NCBI GenBank assembly: GCA_946811185.2
Contig: OX328112.1
Span: 33,201,562 to 33,265,561, forward strand
Origin: Hippopus hippopus
Taxonomy: Eukaryota; Mollusca; Bivalvia; Cardiida; Cardiidae
DNA length: 64,000 nucleotides
Reading direction: 5' to 3'
Part shown: positions 12,073 through 23,107 of the stretch, one piece after another
How positions within the stretch are numbered: position 1 is the first letter of the stretch
How the letters are laid out: every line of letters begins with the position of its first letter
Program-made: the position numbers and the translations under genes
The notes under the pieces: generated by a model
Databases searched by the model: none
What the model saw: the letters and a program-made list of their open reading frames with translations, nothing else
What the model was told of the DNA's origin: nothing

Positions 12073-12463
12073 ATTACAACAAAAGTTATGTTTGGCGCAG
12101 TAGAGGTTGAGAGAGTCTGTCATTCCTACCTTTTGAGAAGTTTTTCTTTACAGCTTATTATTTTCATGCTTAATACCAGTACAAATAATGGAACTTCTGT
12201 TGTAAATTGTACTCCATACTTACCATCTTCCAAAAGTTTTTTAAGGTTCATTAGATTTTCATTAAGAAAGTGTGATTGATTTGAGAGCCTATTCCTGCTC
12301 CTCCCCCCCCCCCCCTACACACACACCCAAAAAGCTGTCAGTTATAGCGTTTCGCTATTTAAGGTAAAAACGTAATGGGGTCAACCTTTTTCCCATAGTA
12401 TATTTCAATAGTGGAAAAAGAAATTTTAGACGCGTATTACACAGTTATGTTATAGTTCCTAGG

Positions 12464-12583
12464 CTGACCCTCGGGCTGCTAGGCGCGACTTAACGACCTT
12501 CTGCGGACGGTGTAGGTCGGGATCAGACTGCAGAGAATGTGCGGTCTGATCTCGAATCTGCCCTGTCCGATAAGGAGTTAACT
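12464..12583 (+). mobile_element. Family B copy, partial
   Basis: GGCTGCTAGGCGCGACTTAA, GCGGACGGTGTAGGTCGGGA and complement, ends GATAAGGAGTTAA. Confidence 0.6.
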
Positions 12584-12940
12584 TTCTCAAAAAAAAATAA
12601 AAAGCAACCCTGGTTTTGCAATATTTGGGTTTATGCTATCTCCCCGAAAGTGTTGTTAAACGTATTCAGTAGGAAAGGAGTTAGCACAAGATATCATTAA
12701 CATTAGAACTTAAATCCATTTTTTTTTTTGGAAAAATCACACCTCCCACCTATCTCTTTTTTTTTTGTGTGTGTACACTTTCGTACTGAAGGCCAAGCGC
12801 AGACTCATGTCGTGGAGACCCAGTATGATTTGTATATACATGTATGTATAAGTCTATTTTTATACTTGTATTTGTAAATATGTCCATGTATCAGTTTGGA
12901 TGTGCATGCAAGTGCAGGACATGTAATTGCAGAAAATTAA
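12584..12940. other. No feature recognised
   Basis: A- and T-runs leading into the microsatellite. Confidence 0.55.
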
Positions 12941-13007
12941 TACTGTATATGTATGTGTATGTCTGTCTTTAAGTGTATATATGTGTATGAGTGTCCATAT
13001 TACTCGT

Positions 13008-13142
13008 CTATACATATGTGTATGTGTGTGTGGGTATATATATATGTATGTGTGTGTATGTATGTGTGTGTACGTGTGTGTATGTATGTGTATGTGTATG
13101 TATGTGTGTGTATGTATGTGTATATATATGTGTGTGTGTGTG

Positions 13143-13190
<48 letters not shown>

Positions 13191-13260
13191 TGTGTGTGTG
13201 TGGGGGGGTGTCTGGGTGTGTGTGCGTGTGTGTGTGTGGGTGTGTGTGTGAATGTGTGAA
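13008..13260 (+). repeat. TG/TATG microsatellite
   Basis: Long run of (TG)n interspersed with TATG, TATATATG and GGG; a looser zone begins at about 12940. Open frames on either strand are low-complexity artefacts. Confidence 0.97.
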
Positions 13261-13576
13261 AAAGAGAGTCCCACGTCATACTATTTGTTAAATGCATTTT
13301 GAACCCACCATTTCCTGTTCCATGTTAAACCTCTAAGTCTTGATGTACTCACCTTTGAAAGTTATATTTTGTCCTCACGTAAAGATATGAGATCTCCACT
13401 TTTGTTCTTGACCTGAAAAGGCATACTGAAAACCCACAAAACCAAGGCTCGTTCATAAAGTACAAGTCTATGATTAGTACTATTACGATTTCTTTTAACT
13501 TGCTTCTTGTTTCTATTTTCTGCTTTTACTGCAACGGTAGATTGATGGCGACTTCGGCTCCCGCACTCCTTCCTAA

Positions 13577-16500
13577 ATGTTTTCCAGCACATCTAATCCT
13601 GGCCATAGTGGGCCTATGCACAACTGTATGCAGATACCACCCTCCTTGATGATTTGCTTACTACGTAATCCCCAGCCACATCGCCAGGAAATACAAATCT
13701 CGCTATTTTATACATATATCACAATTACCGACACCAGTATTTACCTTCAGTTCCTTACATTTATCTACTTACCCTTTTTATATATACTTACCTCTGGAGA
13801 TGTGCATCCTAACCCAGGTATGGATTCTGGAGCCTCTGATACTTCTACTTCTTCAACTACCTCGTATTGTGAATTACTTAAATCGGGCATCAGTGTTATG
13901 CACCTAAACATACAGAGCCTGAGACCAAAACTAGATATTTTGCAAGTCGAAACCCAACCTTACGATATTGTTGTCTTAACAGAAACATGGCTAGATCCTT
14001 CCGTATCAAATGCCGATCTGTTTATTAGAAATTTTCAGTGTCCTTTCCGCTGTGATCGAAAGGGTCGAAATGGCGGCGGCGTATCTATTTACGTTCGTGA
14101 CGGCATTTACGCCGAACAAAAACACGATTTGTCCATTGAAGGAGTAGAAGCACTCTGGGTTGAACTGAAGCTGGGTAAAAATAAAATCTTACTAGGTGGA
14201 TTCTACCGTCCTCCTGACTCAAACAATGACCAATGGCTCTTGATGGAACAGAGTCTAGACCAAGCATTCGACAAATCGTATGACAATATAATCGTCACTG
14301 GAGACTTTAACATGCACTTTCTCTCTCAGGCTTCAGATAAGATAAAAAATCTCATCGCATCACACAGTGCACACCAACTGATTGACACACCGACTCACTT
14401 TACAGAAACATCAAGCTCGCTTATCGATCTTATTTTTGTTAAAAATAAGAATCACGTCATTTCAAGCTTCGTTGCCGACCCATTTATTCCTGAACTTACC
14501 CGTTTCCATTGCCCAGTCGTTGCTGTCCTCAAGTTTGACAAACCTAAATTTAAGTCGTTCAAACGTCACATCTGGCTTTATGACAAAGGTAACTACGATG
14601 AATATAGAAATAAACTACGAAACGTAGACTGGAACTTGCTTACAGATGACAATGACCCCGATAAAACAATACAAAATATTACTGACAAGATCATTTCAGT
14701 CGCCTCTAAAACCATTCCTAACAAAACAATCACTGTCAGACCAAACGATATTCCATGGATGAACACTGAAATACGCAAACTTATTAGAACACGCAAAAGA
14801 TTACATAAAGAAGCCAAACGGCTAAACAATGTTGAAACATGGTCAAAGTTTAGAGAAGCGCGAAATACTGTAACAAAACATATACGCAAAGCCAAATTAA
14901 ACTACCAAAATAAATTAGTTGAAATAATCAATTCATCCAGTACTTCACCAAAGACATGGTTCAAAGTCGCTAAACGACTAACACAAAAGCAAACAACATG
15001 CACCATTCCAACTCTTTATGATAACAATATGGAAGCATCTACAGACATATCCAAAGCGGAACTTTTGAATTCGTATTTTTCTAGACAATCGACACTGGAC
15101 GATCACGATCAACAACTACCACACAACATAACATTTATCGAATCTACCTTATCGCATCTCACTATTACTCCATGTGACGTAAAAGACGCAATTTCTCTCA
15201 TTGATTCCTCTAAGGCCAGTGGTCCTGACTTTGTTAGCCCAAAACTTCTGTGTGAAGGGTCTACAGAATTATGTACTGTCTTATCTCACCTATTTAATTC
15301 ACCTCTTGCCTTATCTTACTTCCCCAGTGCTTGGAAACTAGCAAATGTTACACCTATATTTAAAAAGGGTGATCCATCCAAGCCATCTAACTATCGACCA
15401 ATTTCTCTGCTTAGTTGTCTTGGTAAATTATTTGAAAGATGTGTCCACAAATATTTATACAACTACCTGAATGATAACAGACTTTTGACGAAGTATCAGT
15501 CCGGATTTATCAAAGGTGACTCGACTACCAACCAATTAATTTTTATCTATGATGACATAAACCGAGCTTTGGACGAAGGACTTGAGGTCCGTACCGTGTT
15601 CTGTGACATCTCCAAAGCGTTTGATCGAGTGTGGCACAGAGGTCTCCTCCACAAACTGTCTTTGCTTGGTATCTGTGGACCTCTCCTCAAATGGTTTTCT
15701 TCTTACTTAACATTACGGAAACAACGTGTTGTTTGCTCTAACGTTTCGTCAGACTGGTCTATTATCAATGCTGGTGTCCCCCAGGGCTCCATTTTAGGGC
15801 CTTTATTATTCCTAATTTATATAAACGACATAGTGTCCCAAATCAACACTAACGTTCGTCTTTTTGCCGACGATACCAGTTTGTATGTAATTGTGGAAAC
15901 ACCAGATCAGGCAGCGACAGCTCTTAACACAGACCTTGAAGCTGTTCATTGTTGGTCTAAAACCTGGCTAGTTTCTTTCAATCCTTCAAAAACAGAGTCT
16001 ATTATATTTTCAAGGAAACGAAAGAAACCTGAACATCCTTCCCTTTACATGAATAATGTGGCCATAAAAAATGTATCCTCACATATGCATCTTGGTGTTA
16101 CTTTTTCTGAAGACCTGAAATGGTCATCCCATATATCTTTTATACTTAAGAAAGCTTGGCAGAGAATTGGAATGATGAAAACTGTCAAACATTTCTTAAA
16201 TAGGTCTAGCCTCGAACGAATGTACTTTTCTTTTATTCGACCTCTCTTAGAATATTCAGATGTCGTCTGGGATAATTGCACAGAAACCTTGAAACATGAA
16301 ATCGAGGCAGTACACAACGAAGCAGCTAGAATTGTTACTGGTGCTACTAAATATTGTAACATCCAGAAACTCCTATGCGATCTTAAGTGGGAAACACTAG
16401 CAGCAAGAAGACGTAAACATAGACTCATTTTACTTTATAAAATGTTAAACGGTCTATCACCCACGTACCTGTCAAATCTTATCCCTGGGCGTGATCAAAC

Positions 16501-17008
16501 CGATCCTGGAAGATACAATTTAAGGAGTATCAGGTGTGTAAACGCAAGGACCCAATCCTACAGCTCTTCTTTTTTACCTCGCACAATTCGGGAATGGAAT
16601 ACCTTGCCACAAAGTACAAGAAACGCCGCGTCCTTATCACAGTTTAAATCAGTATTAAACCGCACTTTACAAAAATCATCTCCATTGCTTAATTTTGGGA
16701 CACGAAAGGGACAGATCTTACATGCACGCTTACGCTTAGGATGTAGTTCGCTTAACCATGATCTACACAGACGATCTCTAATCGACTCACCATTATGTTC
16801 CTGTGGCCAAATCGAAACTGTAGATCACTACCTTCTTTATTGTCCTAAGTATCATCAGCTACGTAATCAAAATTTTTATGATATTCCATGTCCGCTTATC
16901 ACCTCCAATTTATTAAATGGAAACGAACACCTTACCTTTGAACAAAACAAGTACATATTTGCTTGTGTCCATCACTTTATTTTAGCGTCAAAAAGATTTT
17001 CTTCATAG
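13577..17008 (+). CDS. LINE endonuclease-reverse transcriptase (intact ORF)
   Basis: A 1143-residue uninterrupted ORF of a non-LTR retrotransposon, CR1/jockey-like. Order: hydrophobic N-terminus; a 2A-like motif GDVHPNPG (residues 74-81); apurinic-type endonuclease with MHLNIQSLRPK, LTETWLD, NGGGVSIYVRDG, GGFYRPPDS, IIVTGDFNMH and SLIDLIF; reverse transcriptase with FKKGDPSKPSNYRPISLLS, YQSGFIKGDSTTNQL, FCDISKAFDRVWH, GVPQGSILGPLLFLIYINDI and the catalytic FADDTSLY; then a C-terminal CSCGQIETVDHYLLYCPKY segment. It is expected to nick target DNA and prime reverse transcription there. An intact frame with all catalytic motifs suggests a young copy. Exact clade and true start codon are uncertain, and no separate ORF1 is visible upstream. 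Confidence 0.95.
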   Translation: MFSSTSNPGHSGPMHNCMQIPPSLMICLLRNPQPHRQEIQISLFYTYITITDTSIYLQFLTFIYLPFLYILTSGDVHPNPGMDSGASDTSTSSTTSYCELLKSGISVMHLNIQSLRPKLDILQVETQPYDIVVLTETWLDPSVSNADLFIRNFQCPFRCDRKGRNGGGVSIYVRDGIYAEQKHDLSIEGVEALWVELKLGKNKILLGGFYRPPDSNNDQWLLMEQSLDQAFDKSYDNIIVTGDFNMHFLSQASDKIKNLIASHSAHQLIDTPTHFTETSSSLIDLIFVKNKNHVISSFVADPFIPELTRFHCPVVAVLKFDKPKFKSFKRHIWLYDKGNYDEYRNKLRNVDWNLLTDDNDPDKTIQNITDKIISVASKTIPNKTITVRPNDIPWMNTEIRKLIRTRKRLHKEAKRLNNVETWSKFREARNTVTKHIRKAKLNYQNKLVEIINSSSTSPKTWFKVAKRLTQKQTTCTIPTLYDNNMEASTDISKAELLNSYFSRQSTLDDHDQQLPHNITFIESTLSHLTITPCDVKDAISLIDSSKASGPDFVSPKLLCEGSTELCTVLSHLFNSPLALSYFPSAWKLANVTPIFKKGDPSKPSNYRPISLLSCLGKLFERCVHKYLYNYLNDNRLLTKYQSGFIKGDSTTNQLIFIYDDINRALDEGLEVRTVFCDISKAFDRVWHRGLLHKLSLLGICGPLLKWFSSYLTLRKQRVVCSNVSSDWSIINAGVPQGSILGPLLFLIYINDIVSQINTNVRLFADDTSLYVIVETPDQAATALNTDLEAVHCWSKTWLVSFNPSKTESIIFSRKRKKPEHPSLYMNNVAIKNVSSHMHLGVTFSEDLKWSSHISFILKKAWQRIGMMKTVKHFLNRSSLERMYFSFIRPLLEYSDVVWDNCTETLKHEIEAVHNEAARIVTGATKYCNIQKLLCDLKWETLAARRRKHRLILLYKMLNGLSPTYLSNLIPGRDQTDPGRYNLRSIRCVNARTQSYSSSFLPRTIREWNTLPQSTRNAASLSQFKSVLNRTLQKSSPLLNFGTRKGQILHARLRLGCSSLNHDLHRRSLIDSPLCSCGQIETVDHYLLYCPKYHQLRNQNFYDIPCPLITSNLLNGNEHLTFEQNKYIFACVHHFILASKRFSS

Positions 17009-17390
17009 GCTGGATGTCTGGAGCCAGTCGTCATCTCAATCTCCGTTGCTATGATTCAATAACCTAAATCCACCTGTATATTACGCTTTGTGAACTCCCA
17101 AGTGAAGGGAGAAGAAAACAGGAAGTGGTTATCATTTCTATATTTTTTGTCTTTATTTTCGGTATCATATCTACTTTCTTTACTTTAAAGCTATGGCATC
17201 TCAATATGTGGTATTTTTTAATAAGTATGAAAACATCTTTAGGAGAGGAATTAATATAAGTTATTCTTAGCTTGTTTTCCAATCCTACCTATCAACCTTT
17301 GAAACTTATTATACCATGTATCATTTCTTTTATTTTACATGTGTATTTGTATCAACATAATAAATAAAGTTTAAACTAAGTGTTAGTCCC
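13577..17390 (+). mobile_element. CR1/jockey-like LINE
   Basis: The 3' UTR after the ORF runs to about 17390 and contains AATAAATAAAGTTTAAACTA, probably the element's terminus. The 5' boundary is not defined. I see no clear target-site duplication by eye. Confidence 0.75.
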
Positions 17391-17636
17391 TTACAGAGAA
17401 ATTAATTTCAAAACTAGGTTAAAACCTGCCAGGTAGCTGTGTCTTTTGTTTACTTTTTGCCTGATTTTAAAATTCTTTTTTCTGCCAGCGACTAACATAT
17501 GGCCTGACCACACGTTAACAGACTGTCATCTCCACAATATTTTCCTTACTTTTAAATGGTATGATTAAAATTCAAATGTATCATGACTCCTGCTTTGATA
17601 TTTTGGCCTTTACTGGGCCTTTACATGTAAGTATCC

Positions 17637-17864
17637 TTAACTCTTTACCAAACGACAAAAATTTGGACTGGACCAAATTGAAAGCATTTGCAGACGACAA
17701 ATTAAATGTTACAAAAATGATGATTTCTTTCTTTGATAGGAGAGAAAAGATTGTGGGAAAAGGAGAAAATGCTGGTTACCAGCATTTTCTTCTTTTCCCA
17801 CAATGTTTTCAAAGGCTTCATCGTTAGGGTCGTTAAAACTCGGTATTGTGTGGTAAAGGGTTAA
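17637..17864 (+). mobile_element. Family A copy, complete
   Basis: TTAA at both ends; arms AAAAGGAGAAAATGCTGG and CCAGCATTTTCTTCTTTT differ by one base; ends GTGTGGTAAAGGGTTAA. Confidence 0.88.
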
Positions 17865-18025
17865 AGCACACTAGCAGCATGTATAGTAAATGATGCAGGA
17901 ATCAAAAGGCCGGCAAATTAAATTCCAACCATCTAAAAGTGTGGATAGTATTTCGAGTCTGACGGCATGGTACAGTACGATCTATCGAGGTTTCAGACGC
18001 TAGCAGAAAAGTTCCAGCTCGATCG

Positions 18026-18762
18026 TTTTTTGTGGTATTTGTCGAAGACAATACCACTATGAGTTCAATACTGAATTTCGAAGACCATGTATCGTATTTT
18101 GTGCAAAGCCGAAGGAAATAAAGCCAATTAAACTCAATTTTTCTTAGGCAAATGAGTTTTTCGGTAGTACTCAGATATGTAATTGGAAATGACATGTTAA
18201 AATACACTAGGTGAGGCCATCGGTCGTGGAAATACTAATTTTTGATTGAAAATAGCTTCACTGGCTCATAGCCTTCTATTGGCGCAATGATACAAAATTT
18301 GTCTACCGATCACTTGGTCCTGGGCTTTTTCGTTCCAAAACTAGTTCGTCCCATGATTTGTTCATCCAATGATTGCGCACTACTCCATCTGATTGGGCAT
18401 GAATATTTATAGATCGAAATAACTGATTGTAATGTTGGGAATTAAATGTTAACGGTCAAAGATATTTAAAAATCATAGTTTTCAGGTTCAAACTTAATTT
18501 TATTCGATATGTTCACATGGTTTCTCTCTCTATCCATCATGCATCCTACTGTCAAGGGACGTTACTTCTGACTCCTAATGATCAAAGGGAGACCACCAAT
18601 ACACAAATAATCCTAACTTTGTCATGAGTACTTTCCCTTCAACCAAAAATGGTATTCATTTGCTTAGTAGGTTGACTTTAGTTTTCTTTTTTTTTCAAAA
18701 TATTAATTCCACACAATGGCTTCCTTGACAAATAACACTTCAGGGTTCTCAACGCTTTGATT
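18026..18762 (-). repeat. Repeat E, copy 1
   Basis: 737-bp reverse-complement counterpart of the insert at 20811-21573. Boundaries are set by where similarity stops on both sides (TTTTTTGTGGTATTTGTCGA on the left, CTCAACGCTTTGATT on the right). Minus-strand ORF shadows here match those at 21393-21570. Confidence 0.75.
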
Positions 18763-18810
18763 CCTTTTAAATATTGGCACTTTACTTTGTCAAAAATGAG
18801 GGCCTGGGGA

Positions 18811-18897
18811 CATTCGAAAACCGATCGCAGCGACATCTAGTTTACCCCATCACACAGTAGTATAAACTAGATGTCGTTGCGATTGGTTTTCGAATGT
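18811..18897. repeat. 87-bp imperfect hairpin
   Basis: CATTCGAAAACCGATCGCAG-CGACATCTAGTTTA and its complement surround a ~17-nt loop. Confidence 0.85.
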
Positions 18898-19113
18898 AAA
18901 TTACTAGAAATGATCCATACTGAAGTTCCAATAGCCTCGTTTTGAATCGTAAATTCCACGACTTTGGCTGCTTGAACCAAAGTTGTGGAAGGCCGTTTTA
19001 AACTAAGCCATAAACACAATGTTTAGCCTTTTTAACACACAAATAGATTAAACGACTACTTTTCACTTTCTTTTTTTTTTATCGTCGCGGTGCTAAATGT
19101 TCTGTATTTATTG

Positions 19114-19342
19114 ATAACCCTTTACCATTGCATGCCTTCTATTAACGACCAAGACAAAGAAAACTTTTGAAAACACTGTGGGAAAAGGAGAAAATGCCGG
19201 TAACCAGCCTTTTCTCCTTTTCCACAATGTTTTCTATCCTATCAAGGACGAATTTCGTCATTTTTAGCCACCTTCTATTTGTCGTCTGTAAATGCTTTGA
19301 ATTTGGACCTGTCTGAAATTTTGTCGTCGGGTAAAAGGATCG
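19114..19342 (-). mobile_element. Family A copy
   Basis: AACCCTTTACCATTGC start, palindrome with TGCCGG/CCAGCC variants, GTCGTCTGTAAATGCTTTGA; ends GGGTAAAAGGATCGA. Confidence 0.8.
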
Positions 19343-20286
19343 ACGCAATAATGTAATGAATTGTTAACACAATCACTCACCTTCATCGCCCTTAAAATTG
19401 CGATCTTTATGACATAATCCATTTATATTTCTCGAATAACTTTCCTTCAACTATACTTAAAAAAAAAACTAAAAGACATAAGAATAACATTTTGTTGACA
19501 CAGCATCATCTTCCACTAGGTTGCATTTTTCAAATACTGACCTATCTGATTTGAGCATTCTAGGTACAGAACTGGACTACTTTGTTAAACAACAAGCGTT
19601 ACTATGAATTTCAAAATAAGATAAGCGTTTACTCAATAAACGCTACCTGGTACTATTCATGCACCTATGGTTTGCTAGAATGTAACCTAAGACCAGTCAT
19701 TTATGAAATCAGCCCCTACAGGCTTGGGAAATAGCTTCGGTATAAGCCCAGACATTCCATTGATTGTTCTGTGGAGAAACACTGCAGTAATCATAACCAA
19801 ATTTGCAGAAGTTAGTTTTTGTTTTTTTAATCAATATACAAGCGGCATCTATGGCACCAAAAAAACGAAAAGAAGTTTCAGACTGGTTGCTGTAAACGAA
19901 TCTTGGTCAGGCGAAAACTGAGTCAGGTCAATATTATAAACAACGGTGAAAGTTAGCGCTAAAATTATTTGCATACCCTTATCTACAAATAAAATTCTAC
20001 CTTTGTTTTCAACATGTGAAATTGTGAACTCGTCGTCTTGCAGGGTCATGTCTTTTCTCCCTTCTTTCAGCGATCCTGTTTATTTGACGCTATACGAGGG
20101 CTGTTCGATATGTAATGTGTATTGTACCACAGCTCGATAACGCTTTGCACGATTTCGTGGATGATGATACGCTTGAATAGCTCTATTCAATACCTTTCCA
20201 ATAGTATAAACACGAGCCTTCAGCTCCACATAGTTTTAAACTTATAGTCATTTCAATAGAGATAGTCGTTGACCACTGTTGTAAAA

Positions 20287-20810
20287 ATGGTTGGGAAACG
20301 GATTACGAATATTGAAGAAATTAGAGCTTATATAAAGGTTCGCACAAAACTCGGTCATTCGGTAATGCAGATTTTTACTGAATTGGGGGAAGTTTATGGG
20401 TCTGATAAGGTATCTTATGAGACAGTTCGTAGTTGGAGAAAGAAATTTCTGACTGGCACAGAGTCCGTCAAAGATGCAGCAAAATCTGGCGGACCTGTGA
20501 CTTTAACAGGCAAGGCAAATGTCTCAAAAGTCAGGGAAATAATTGAAAGTGATGGCAGATACACGATTCGTGATATTGCCAACGCTGTTGGCATATTGCT
20601 ATCACGGGTGCATTTCATTTTGAAGCGTATTTTGAAAGTACGAAAGATTTCTGCCAGATGGATACCGCATATATTGACAGATGACCAAAAACGGGTACAA
20701 GTACAGACCGCTAAGCAATTGCTCAAAATGTTTCCCAAATTCAATCAAAGACAATTTGCAAACATTGTTACTGGTGACAAAACATGGGTTCACTATTTCG
20801 AACCAGTAAG
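20287..20810 (+). pseudogene. mariner transposase, N-terminal part
   Basis: MVGKRITNIEEIRAYIKVRT begins the helix-turn-helix DNA-binding region. SYETVRSWRKKF and RYTIRDIANAVGILLSRVH form the paired HTH. WIPHILTDDQK is the mariner linker signature (WVPHxL), and IVTGDKTWVHYFEPV holds the first catalytic Asp. Reading is broken after FEPVR by an inserted repeat, so the catalytic domain is split between this segment and 21574-22117. Part of the mariner at 20093-22192. Confidence 0.92.
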
Positions 20811-21573
20811 AATCAAAGCGTTGAGAACCCTGAAGTGGTATTTGTCAAGGAAGCCATTGTGTGGAATTAATAATTTGAAAGAAAAAGAGAAATATTGTTC
20901 AAATATTGGCTTGAAAGTTAACCTACTAAGCAAATGAATTACTGTTTGGTTGAAGGGAGAGTACTCATGACAAAGTTAGGATTATTTGTGTATTGGTGGT
21001 CTCCTTTTGATCATAAGGAGGAGTCAGGAGTAATGTCCCTTGACAGTAGGATGCATGATGGGTAGAGAGAGAAACCATGTAAATATATCGTATAGAATTA
21101 AGTTCGTACTTGAAAACTATGATTTTGAAATATATTTTGGCCGTTAACAATAAATTCCCAACATTACAACCAATATTATTTCGATCTATAAATATTCATG
21201 CCCTATCAAATGGAGTAGCGCGAAATCATGGGATGAACAAGCCATGGACGAACTGGTTTTGGAACGAAAAAGCCCAGGACCAAGCGATCGGTAGACAAAT
21301 TTTGTATCATTGCGCCAATAGAAGGCTATGAGCGAGTGAAGCTATTTTCAATAAAAAAAAAATAGTATTTCCTCGATTGATGGCCTCACCCAGTGTGTTT
21401 TAACATGCCATTTCCAATTACATATCGAAGTGCAACCGAAAAACTAATTTTTCTGAGAAAAATTGAGTTTAATTGGGTTTATTTCCTTCGGCTTTGCACA
21501 AAACACGATACATGGTCTTCAAAATTCAATATTGAACTCATAGTGGTATTGTCTTCGACAGATACCACAAAAA
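20811..21573 (+). repeat. Repeat E, copy 2, inserted in mariner transposase
   Basis: 763 bp interrupting the transposase. It matches 18026-18762 in reverse complement over its length, from AATCAAAGCGTTGAGAACCC to AGATACCACAAAAA. Near both ends the motif TGGTAT-TGTC appears in inverted orientation, suggesting a nonautonomous inverted-repeat element. The short ORFs within are not credible genes. Confidence 0.75.
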
Positions 21574-22117
21574 TTGGAAACAAAATATGGCTAACTAAAC
21601 ACGGTAGAAGGCCTGTAGTTGCCAAAAGAAGCACAAGCACAAAGAAGGTTCTTTACTGCATATTCTTCTCATGTGATGGTATAGCCGTACAAATTCCGGT
21701 GCCGAAGGGCAAAAGTGTTACAGGTCGGTATTACCGAGATGTCATACTAAAAAAGGTCAAGAAATATTATCTTAAACGACGCCCTGTGTCAGGATTTAGG
21801 CATGTTCGTCTACTTCATGATAATGCTCCATCACATACATCTGAGCTTGTGAAGCAATTTTTGAAGTCGGAGAAGGTTACCGTCTTGCCACACCCACCAT
21901 ACTCTCTAGATCTAGCCCCATGCGACTTTTTCCTTTTTCCAAAACTTAAAAGTTCTTATCTGGTCGTCGTTACAAGTCCCGACAAGCCCTTGGCATAGCC
22001 ATCAGTCAGTGCCTCAGAGGTCTACCTAAATCAGCGTACCGTGACGCATTTCAGAAATGGATTCAGAGATTGAAATTATGTATTTCAAACCGCGGAGAAT
22101 ACTTTGAAGGGATGTAA
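21574..22117 (+). pseudogene. mariner transposase, C-terminal part with frameshift
   Basis: Resumes at IGNKIWLTKHGRRPVVAKRS. HDNAPSH holds the second catalytic Asp and SLDLAPCDFFLFPK the third; I count 34 residues between them (DD34D). A one-base shift near 21963 ends the visible frame at 21998. In the next frame the protein continues GRRYKSRQALGIAISQCLRG to NRGEYFEGM and a stop at 22115-22117, the normal mariner C-terminus. Confidence 0.9.
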
Positions 22118-22192
22118 TGTTCATTTCACTATTTGAGTCGAATGCTTTTGAGATATCGTACAATACACATTACATATCGAACAACCCTCGTA

Positions 22193-23107
22193 TGTTTCTG
22201 CTCATATACTGAACTTGCTTTCTATTCTTTGAACTCATTTCATTGCACTCTCGTTTTAATATATTCCCACATAGTCGAGCGATTCGGGGTTCTCGTGGCC
22301 AGAATTGTTGCGATAACATACCTGTGTAGGGTTTTCTTGCTTGCCCCATGAAAATGCACGACAAAAGTCGCACATAGTTACGTGACAAGTATCATATGAT
22401 ATCCTCGATTGAACAAGTGGATTGACGCAAAATCCGTGGTTGTATTTTTATCCGCCGTAACATGCAATTCCGGCACAGCCAAGAGTAATATTTGTATGGG
22501 ATAGAAAACTAGAAATAAGTGTGTCAGAGACACGGATGCCCCCGCTAAATGGTATTGGTCACAGACATGTCATATGAGTGAATCAATTGGTATTACAGAA
22601 AATTGTTGTTTTGGATAACAGCTTAGACAGGGTTAAGAAGGTTTGTTATATATATAGCCAAGCAGATAAAAGATTATTTATACCTGATAACAAAACTGAG
22701 GACTGGTCCAAGTTGAAAACAATATGCAGACAATAAATTATATGGTTTGTATTGCATATGGTAGAAAACTTTGTGAGAAAAAGAAGAAAATGCTGGTTTT
22801 GAGCATTAACTTCTTTTTATTCAGCGTTTTCCTTAATCTTTCAACTGAGGGTTACTTATACTCAGGATTATGAAGATCTTAACTTGAGGAATGAGAGTGA
22901 GAAATATAGCAATAACAATTACTTTGTTGGACTTCCTCTATGAGACAGGAACAAATTGGATCGAATATTATCACACTGGACTATAGTTGAAGGGTAGGTT
23001 GCAGCCTCAATATTCTCTGGCATAGTTCTTTGGATGAGTCTTTTTAAAAACCAAAACTGTATCTTCATATCACAATTCTGCTGAGCAGGATGTAAAACTG
23101 GGTTGAA
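22193..23107. other. Unassigned apart from a family A remnant
   Basis: Sequence between mariner and the 152-bp repeats; GTGTCAGAGACACGGATGCC near 22521 may belong to a dispersed repeat. No gene seen. Confidence 0.5.
22672..22885 (+). mobile_element. Family A copy, decayed
   Basis: TACCTGATAACAAAACTGAG start, GGACTGGTCCAAGTTGAAAA, arms AAGAAGAAAATGCTGG and a damaged partner. Confidence 0.6.

Larger units (their letters stand above)
20093..22192 (+). mobile_element. mariner-family DNA transposon, split by another repeat
   Basis: 35-bp inverted ends at 20093-20127 and 22158-22192 start TACGAGGGCTGTTCGATATG and its near-exact complement, flanked by TA. Without the 763-bp insertion at 20811-21573 the element is about 1.34 kb, the normal mariner size. 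It encodes a DD34D transposase with the insertion and one frameshift, so this copy is not autonomous as it stands. Confidence 0.92.

Noticed and set aside
12860..13297. Frames of 86-145 codons rich in CVCVYVC or HTHTHT
   Set aside because: Pure TG/CA microsatellite translation.
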